In this document: positions 57,870 through 64,000 of the stretch, one piece after another | How positions within the stretch are numbered: position 1 is the stretch's first letter | Layout of the letters: each line of letters starts with the position of its first letter | Source: Blasia pusilla | Taxonomy: Eukaryota; Marchantiophyta; Marchantiopsida; Blasiales | DNA length: 64,000 nt | Direction: 5' to 3' | Assembly (NCBI GenBank): GCA_050084515.1 | Contig: CM114275.1 | Coordinates: 27,838,001-27,902,000 of the forward strand | Translations under genes and position numbers: made by a program | The notes under the pieces: model-generated | What the model was told of the DNA's origin: nothing | Seen by the model: only the letters and a program-made list of their open reading frames with translations | Databases searched by the model: none

Positions 57870-59710
57870 TCCTAGCATCCGAAACTTGCCATGAATATGG
57901 ACGGCTCGAGCATCGGCTCCAAGGGCAGGTCCATCACCTCCTCTGTAATCACCTCTGAATGTGATGCAAGAACACCATCTCCATGCTCACATAGCGTAGT
58001 GGCCAGCCGGAAAACCTCGGCGGGCATACATCCCAATGTCATAACATTGGAAGCAGAAGACAAAGGAGCAGGGTACACCATCGTGGCCGCCCCCAACATT
58101 GTGCTCGACAAATGCTCCTCCCGAGCATCAGCAATAGGAGTCGTCGCACTCGCTTCTCCCATCGCCCTCCGTTCCTGCACACCGACAACATCAACTCTCC
58201 GGGAGCTCTCATTAAGATCCATCAATGGGGTCTTCATCGCCTCGGACAACATGAAAGACTGAGGAAGCTTGGTCTATTTCCTGGCTTCCCCTCTTTGTGG
58301 ATCCAACTCTACGGCGGCTCTACGTGTAACAATAGCGGCTGCCTCCAACTAGACAGTCATACACATCTAGTCAGGATCCTCCATATCTGCAGCTGCTCCA
58401 TAGGACGTCGATGCCACGAATCCGGCATGGGGTAACCTCAATGCCATGGCGGAAATCTTCATTTATAGCTGTTGTATATGAGCAGCCATCCCAGCCTCAC
58501 ACCCGGCGTCTCCCTCGACGCGTCTAGGTGGTGGAAGTCTACCTCCTCCACGGGAAACTCCAGCTCCTCATCCCCCAATAGAACCACCTGGTGCACGACC
58601 TCTAGGCCCACCTGGACCGGCAACTCGCTCTAGTGCCCTCTTTGGGCCGCGGTCCGGACGTAACTCAAGATATAGGCTGAAACACCTTGTGTGTGTGTGA
58701 CCGTACCTTTGACAATAGTCACAATGATAACTCCCTTGTGTAGCACCATCTCCCTCTCCATGTTGAGGCATGCATCCATGACCTTGACGAGTGCAATTGC
58801 GCTAGTGATGGGCTCCATCACATGCCTAACAAATAATCATAGGCGGCTGTTGCTGAGTCGCATATGAAGGCGCTGATCTTTGTAGCACGACCTCCTGGTA
58901 TCCTCCCTGAACTCGTGGTGCCACAGACCTATCTCGGAATCCACGTTGCTACACTGGTGGTGGAGGCAATCGTGACTACTCTTGCCTAGAACCCATGGTG
59001 CTACGCTCTCCTCCGCCATGTTGTGCTCAATGTTCTCGGTGGTCCTAAAAACATATCTCAATCTAGGTGAGGTGTTCATAAGAAGCACCCCTCCCACACC
59101 CGTGTCTGCAAGATTTGATCCAACATCGCGTACCATGACTGGATAGTCTGGGACTCTATCGCCCCTTGAGTGACGTTAATCAACCGGCGCAAGCGAGTGT
59201 AGGCCTCACGCAAACTCTCACCCGGGCACCTTTGGAAGTCGTGGATATTCCGCAACTTCTCAGTCCGTACCTCCTAGTAGCTCGTCTTCAACTCAACAAA
59301 GAACTCAACCACGGGGTTGAACCTGGGACGAACCCGACTGGACGGTGCAACTACTCCAATGCAAGTTACCCTTCCTAAAACATCATTGGTGGAAAAGGAA
59401 GTTGCTTCTTTTGACTCCTCCTCTTCATCGGGAAACGACTCCATGACACATAATATGGGTCATAGTAGAGTCACCATGTCTCAATCTCCTGGGCATATCT
59501 GTGGGAGAACTCATGGTAATCGTCCATGGGCGACCCCTCTAAGTGCTAGAACATTCCGTTCCATGTTGTAAACGGGTTGAAATCTCTGGAGTTCCTAGCC
59601 CTCTATGAGTCACATCAACTCCTTAACATCGTAATGAAGTCGTGTAGTTTTATAGTGCCTATAGCATCCAAAAACTTTCGCGATCCTCTATCCCAGTCGT
59701 CCATTTTGTA
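57870..59710 (-). pseudogene. Gag with CCHC zinc knuckle (methyltransferase-type Gypsy)
   Basis: From about 59,703 (ATG, MDDWDRGSRKFLDAIGTI) minus-strand frames give FQHLEGSPMDDYHEF, EVRTEKLRNIH, SLREAYTRLRRLI, and near 58,705 CDYCQRYGHTHTRC, a perfect C-x2-C-x4-H-x4-C zinc knuckle. A low-complexity Arg/Gly/Pro stretch follows (58,640-58,500), then an Ala/Ser/Met-rich linker (58,252-57,872) leading into the protease. It is interrupted by stops and frame changes but keeps the layout of a Gypsy gag. It matches the remnants at 8.6-9.8 and 22.7-23.7 kb. Confidence 0.85.
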
Positions 59711-61060
59711 CCCCCAACTAGTAGGACCACTCAATGTGTGCGGTGATGCACTAACAAACTCCTCTACACTCTCCCCCTCGTCTGAAGAAGACTATCACGT
59801 CTTTTAGGATAGATTGGTGAGATCTAGTAGAGCGCCTTTATGAGTAGTGGAGGAGAGGCTTAGTAGGTCGAGGATAATCTACTGAGGCCCCGGGAAATCT
59901 AAGAGAGCACGTTACCCCTTCGTTTCGGCTCATTTGGAGCCATATTGAGAAACTTACTATTTTAGATAGGTACCATTTTGAGTATATGATCGACTTTCTA
60001 TTTTGGTAAGTGACTCTTGACTTCCTACATCAGGTCAAGAGCCAAGCAGGTGACTTGGGAGAATAGGTTACCATGGAGAGAGCTTGGGAGAGGGGAGGGG
60101 TATACCTCAAGGAGAGAGAGTTTGAGAGCTCATTCTCTCTTTGTTGAACCTCTTGGCATGAGGCGGTGGGACAATGGTCCCTTGCCTTGTGAGTATAACC
60201 CAAGCCCCTCATTAGGAGAGTGGATTTGGTTTGACATGAGAGAGAGTGCACACCTTTGAGAGCTATGGTGTGAGATGGTGTAGAGAGAGATTGGATCTTA
60301 CTTTAAATTGGAGATATTTTAGTACTTCTTGTCTCGTGTTTTGGATGTCATGAGTTAGCATGGGATCGTGCGTATTTATGTGTGTGTTCGATGACAACGA
60401 TGTATGTTGTATAGCGATATGTATGCGCATGTCAAGACACATAAGCAAGCATAAAAGAAGGTCGAGGTGGTCCCTCACGTGGAGACCCTCGGAACCTTGC
60501 GTCACTTTGCGTCAAACCTCTAAAGCTTCTCTCACGTCCACCACCTCTCCTCTCAAAGTCCCAAAAGAACGCCGTGATGACCCTCGTGTCCCTCTCACAC
60601 GATCACTCTCAATCTCACTAGTAATCACTCAATCAATCAAACTAACATGCGGCACTCAATCTACACTCTCTCACTAAGACATGTGCTCTACGGTAATAAG
60701 CAACGTGATGCGGAAAATTGACCAATCTATCATCTCATCGACAAAACATACCCTCAACTCTGGACATCCCACACAGGTCTATGTCCCCTAAACCCATACA
60801 TGAACGATGTTCTCAGCATCTGCACGAAACCCAATATCCCCAAATAACTACCCAATACCCGGAATTCCCTAACACGTGGAGGGCAAAAGATCAGAATGGG
60901 TAACTTGAATAAATTTCTATGTCACTTCTTATCAATTGCAAATCTTGACCCTAACTCGGTCGTGAAGACAAACTCATCCAACCAGCAATTCGTACTCCTC
61001 TTGTAGTGACGACGCTTAAATCTCCTTGATGTGCGGTGGACCTGACAAGTTGAGCCATTT
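59711..61060. other. Unassigned flank with LTR-derived segment
   Basis: About 60,290-60,440 (AATTGGAGATATTTTAGTAC, then CATGAGTTAGCATGGGAT) is an inverted copy of the sequence spanning the insertion site at 48,890-48,955/51,128-51,180. No gene is seen; the open frames here are short and overlap on both strands. Confidence 0.5.
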
Positions 61061-62045
61061 TTTTTAGGTGCGAGAGCCCTTAATCAAGAAAATAGTTGAA
61101 GAGCAAGGTGTATCTGCTTCTACTTTTTTCCTAGTCAACATGCCCATGTCAATATTTGACATTCTATATATGTGGCATCCACCCAATACTATAATCCCTA
61201 AGCACATAAGATTACACATAATTACTCTTATACACTATTTTTTGGTTTAGCTTTCTCATCGCTGATATAATGAGCAATTCATAACCAAGCCAAAGTAGCC
61301 TTGATGGGGTGTTAGGTGAGGCTTTGGACGTTGTCGTGGGGTTCCCACTAAGATTTTGGGCACAATGGTGGGGTGCAAGATGGGACCAAGCATTGCAAAG
61401 AGATAATGGGAGAAGTGTCGATTGCCGTGGTGTGATATTAGATGGGGCACTAGATGACGGTTGGACTGAACGGTTGTCAAAAATTTTGGGGCACTAGCTG
61501 AGGTGTCGAGCAGATATAGGAGAGATCTTGGTGAGGTATCAAAAGTAGGGAGAGAAATCCCCATGCAAGTGGTGGTGGTGAAGGGCGCTTAGGTGAGGTA
61601 TTGAGGCCCCTTGCAAGCGCAACGATCAAGGGGTGCTTAGATGGGCATTCGGGCTCTTGGATAGTGTATATTGGGGAGAGACAAGGGGGGAAGGATGCCA
61701 AGGTGATCTGCTAGATGTGGGCATGTGAAAAATATGCAATAGGGCGACATGCTAGCGTTAGGCATCGAGGTATGAAGCACGGAGAGACACCCAACATTCG
61801 CGCACTTGTACAATGTTGACGTGTGTCTTCTAGCGTTTAGTATGTTTGGCACACTAGGGTCATATTTGGGGGTGCGAAAAAACCCCCTAGATGAAGGGGT
61901 TAAACTCAGAAAGCCACTTGGTAAGCTAATGGAAGAGAAGGGGGTGGGATTTTTTTTAAATGCAGATCGGAGTGGCTTGGGAAAAAAAGGTCAGGTAGGA
62001 CCTAGTAGAAGAGACGTCAAGCTATTGGGAACGAGTAGTTCACTA
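61061..62045. other. Unassigned interval
   Basis: No coding sequence recognised. Open frames on the minus strand (61,256-61,852) are Pro/Ser/His-rich and overlap in different frames, without domains. Confidence 0.3.
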
Positions 62046-62860
62046 ATTCCATAGGATCACACAGAGGAACCATTCCAAAATATGGATTTTGAATTCTTTG
62101 CAAGGACTCAAAATAGCCATTAATAATGGCTTATGGAGACAAGGACCCCAATATACAAAGCATCTCCATATGGGTCTACTTGCTACAGAAGTTGGAATTC
62201 CCATGTATTCATTCACAACCAACATAGGAATCAACTTAAAACTTGCACAATGAATGACTTAGTTTATGTTCATCACAATGATGGCATGAAGAGGAATGAC
62301 TTGTCCGACAAATGAACCCACTTGAAGAGGAAGTGCTTGAAACTGCAATCACTAAACAAGAAAGACAAAGGGGAGTTCAGTTTGACTTACAAGAAGGTGA
62401 TTTGGAGCATGATGAGCCTTCTCAATCCAAATATATGAAACGTGACGATTTGGAAGGGGACATCGAGAATTGCAAGGTATGACCATCTCATTCAAATTTT
62501 GATGATAGTGACATCTTGAGGAAGGAAGAACATGAGGATGACCATCTCATTAATTTGACCAAAGAGGAAGAACACACTCAAGACAAAACACATAATTGGA
62601 TGGAAAAGAACGCTACTATGGTAAGTAGACTAGTAGGACTATCTACTATAAACAAAGATACTTTAGAAACCCCTTTGCAATCATTGAATCTAATAGAAGC
62701 TATTTCTAGTCAAAGAGTTCTTACTTGTGAACAACCACCTTGTGAAGTTGTGAGTAAAGAGGAAATGAAATCTTTAGAACCTATCATTGCATCATATAAT
62801 AATAACATAGAATTAGAAGATTTTCAAAATTGTAGATGGATCTTTAAGGAATAAAATCCA
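62046..62860 (+). pseudogene. hAT-type transposase, C-terminal remnant
   Basis: A plus frame near 62,135-62,310 reads WNSHVFIHNQHRNQLKTC and MNDLVYVHHNDGMKRNDLSD. This resembles the dimerisation region at the C terminus of plant hAT transposases (usually 'SxxxxIHTKxRNRL...xxLVYVxxNLRL'). It continues, after a stop, with an acidic tail (PLEEEVLETA, QFDLQEGDLEHDEPSQS) and a 112-codon frame to 62,854. The DDE core and BED finger upstream are not visible. It is a fragment. It may come from an autonomous relative of the hAT-like miniature elements in this window, but no sequence link was found. Confidence 0.5.
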
Positions 62861-62925
62861 AATTCCGTCCCAAATCTAAAGGGAAAGGAAAATATTTGTA
62901 ATCTTGAAGGCCTTTGAAATATTAT

Positions 62926-63008
62926 ATCCTTGCTTCATATTTTGAATGTATTTTCCATGATGGTTATATATCTTCATGGAAAACACATTCAAAATATGAA
63001 GCAAGGAT
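62926..63008. repeat. Hairpin with 35-bp arms, 34 of 35 paired
   Basis: Left arm 62,926-62,960 (ATCCTTGCTTCATATTTTGA...) and right arm 62,974-63,008 are inverted copies with one mismatch, separated by 13 bases (TGGTTATATATCT). Transcription from either strand would give a near-perfect stem of microRNA-precursor size. A small foldback transposon is the alternative. Confidence 0.85.
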
Positions 63009-63557
63009 TAAAAATTTATTTTTCCAATGGTCAAACGTATTGTGGCTCCTTGAGATACACTTCCCGATTTTGCAGGTTAAACTCTAGCATTTCAACTTTC
63101 ATCTATCTTAGAAAGGTGTGATTGCTCATAAGAAAATTTCCTCATGAGATTTGTAGTGTTTTTGTGTATATTGTTATGTTCCATTAAAATTTTGGGCAAG
63201 GTTTCACAAGCTGAGAAGGACAAAGATACATAATTTATGTCCCGAATTCCTTTGCTTTCTTTGAATGGAAAATTCCAATCTTATTTGAGTTTGAAAGGTC
63301 AAATGAATTATACCCGTGGGCAAGGATTGAAATTTGTATGGAGGTAACATATGCCCAATGAAAATTTTTACCAAGTTTCAGATCAAAATCATCTTGTTGG
63401 TAAAATGAAAAAATGGACACTATTATTTTCTTTAACACCATCAATCTTTTCTTATTGGTTAGACCTCCATTTTAATTAATGTTTTTATGGAGGTTACATA
63501 AATCTTAAACAAGAATTGTAACAATTTTCATCACAAGATCATTTAGTTTGTTAAGTT

Positions 63558-63654
63558 GAAAAATGGAGGCCACCTCTTTTTGTACAAGGTCTTATTGTAT
63601 GGATCTAAAAAGACCTTATGATTTAACTCAAAATGGAGGTGGCCTCCATTTTTC
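63558..63654. repeat. Hairpin with perfect 19-bp arms
   Basis: GAAAAATGGAGGCCACCTC (63,558-63,576) and its exact reverse complement (63,636-63,654) enclose 59 bases. That interval itself contains AAGGTCTT and AAGACCTT, giving a second inner stem. Confidence 0.8.
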
Positions 63655-64000
63655 CCCATGCCAGTGCTCTCGAGAGCACCATGTAGCTTTTTTTTGTGTT
63701 TTCACAGGTTTTACATTTTTTGGGGAGAAATCAGCGCGGAAGTATTGCCAAATTTTGTGTAGTAGAAAGAGACGTTGCGATTTACGACAGTCCCTTTCTG
63801 TTTTTACACGAATCTTTGATTCAAAATATTTTTTAACGCCGTTAAAGATCATAAAGCTGTGCACACTATGCAATAGACGGTGCACAATTTGGAGTTGCGA
63901 GAAAAAAGCTATGGTCAATCTTGCAAAATTGCCATTGCTAGGCGATTTTTAGGGTAAAATTGTTCAAACCCTAAACCAGCCGCCGCTGTCATAGTCACCG

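Larger units (their letters stand above)
51138..59710 (-). mobile_element. Gypsy-type element encoding a DNA methyltransferase, with internal inversion
   Basis: Minus-strand order: gag (59,710-57,870), protease (57,790-57,395), DNA cytosine-5 methyltransferase (57,060-56,310), then, beyond an inverted block, integrase core (52,530-52,085) and a possible PHD-like end (about 51,330-51,140). The inverted block (about 52,527-56,308, plus strand) supplies exactly what is missing: methyltransferase C terminus, reverse transcriptase, RNase H and integrase zinc domain. Each part has stops or frame changes, so the element is dead. The 3' LTR region is interrupted by the element at 48,956-51,127. The 5' LTR is not delimited. 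Confidence 0.8.
62861..64000. other. AT-rich interval with two strong hairpins
   Basis: No protein-coding gene recognised. It contains the inverted repeats listed separately. The word ATGGAGGT recurs in both orientations (63,462, 63,486, 63,563, 63,634). A 129-codon frame at 63,563-63,952 has no domain and overlaps a hairpin. Confidence 0.4.

Noticed and set aside
57872-58262. Separate gene from the overlapping 120-codon frames on both strands
   Set aside because: The minus-strand frame is the linker between gag zinc knuckle and protease of the Gypsy element; the plus-strand one is its shadow.
1-64000. tRNA, rRNA, CRISPR arrays, bacterial operons, origins
   Set aside because: None was seen; the window is plant nuclear DNA, and I did not find cloverleaf-forming sequences with tRNA box A and B by eye.

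Overview
The window is nuclear DNA from a land plant. It holds two intact intron-containing genes with plant-type products, a mitochondrial Mn superoxide dismutase and a SCYL2-type trafficking pseudokinase. The rest is mostly old, nested transposable elements, with CCCTAAA plant telomere-type repeats inside one of them. The transposon load and the kinds of Gypsy polyprotein point to a large genome, perhaps of a non-flowering plant (bryophyte, lycophyte or fern). That lineage guess is inference and I cannot name a species.

Layout. 1-3.4 kb: an LTR-like sequence, then a decayed Ty1/copia element on the minus strand carrying two hAT-like miniature elements. 3.4-4.85 kb: a TIR- or LTR-like unit, two more miniature elements of another family and a GC-rich stretch. 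4.85-7.3 kb: nothing recognised. 7.3-10.7 kb: a probable solo LTR next to gag and protease remnants of a Gypsy family. 11.1-15.8 kb: a decayed Ty1/copia element on the minus strand. 15.85-21.1 kb: AT-rich sequence with microsatellites, one miniature element and an inverted copy of the opening LTR-like sequence. 21.2-22.1 kb: a palindrome-rich array. 22.7-28.8 kb: the same Gypsy family on the plus strand, split by a minus-strand chromovirus whose LTR itself carries a solo LTR. 31.3-33.7 kb: MnSOD gene. 38.4-47.7 kb: SCYL2 gene. 48.95-59.7 kb: the most informative element, described next. 60-64 kb: LTR fragments, the tail of a hAT transposase and two strong hairpins.

The striking object is the decayed Gypsy-type element at about 51.1-59.7 kb. 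Read on the minus strand it encodes gag with a CCHC knuckle, an aspartic protease, a DNA cytosine-5 methyltransferase (motifs I, IV with PCQ, VI with ENV, VIII and X are visible), reverse transcriptase, RNase H, integrase and a possible PHD-like C terminus. A segment from about 52.53 to 56.31 kb is inverted. Its two breakpoints cut the methyltransferase and the integrase reciprocally, so both proteins can be followed across the inversion. A 1.3 kb solo LTR with a perfect 5-bp duplication lies inside the inverted segment. A deleted gag-only LTR element with its own 5-bp duplication lies in the 3' flank, and its pre-insertion site is preserved at about 60.36 kb. Two other copies of the family (8.6-10.7 and 22.7-28.8 kb) keep gag, protease or integrase but not the methyltransferase.

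The two host genes are independent housekeeping genes (mitochondrial antioxidant defence; clathrin-linked vesicle traffic) and share no evident pathway. Both use one GC-AG intron. All retroelement genes appear dead through stops, frameshifts and deletions.
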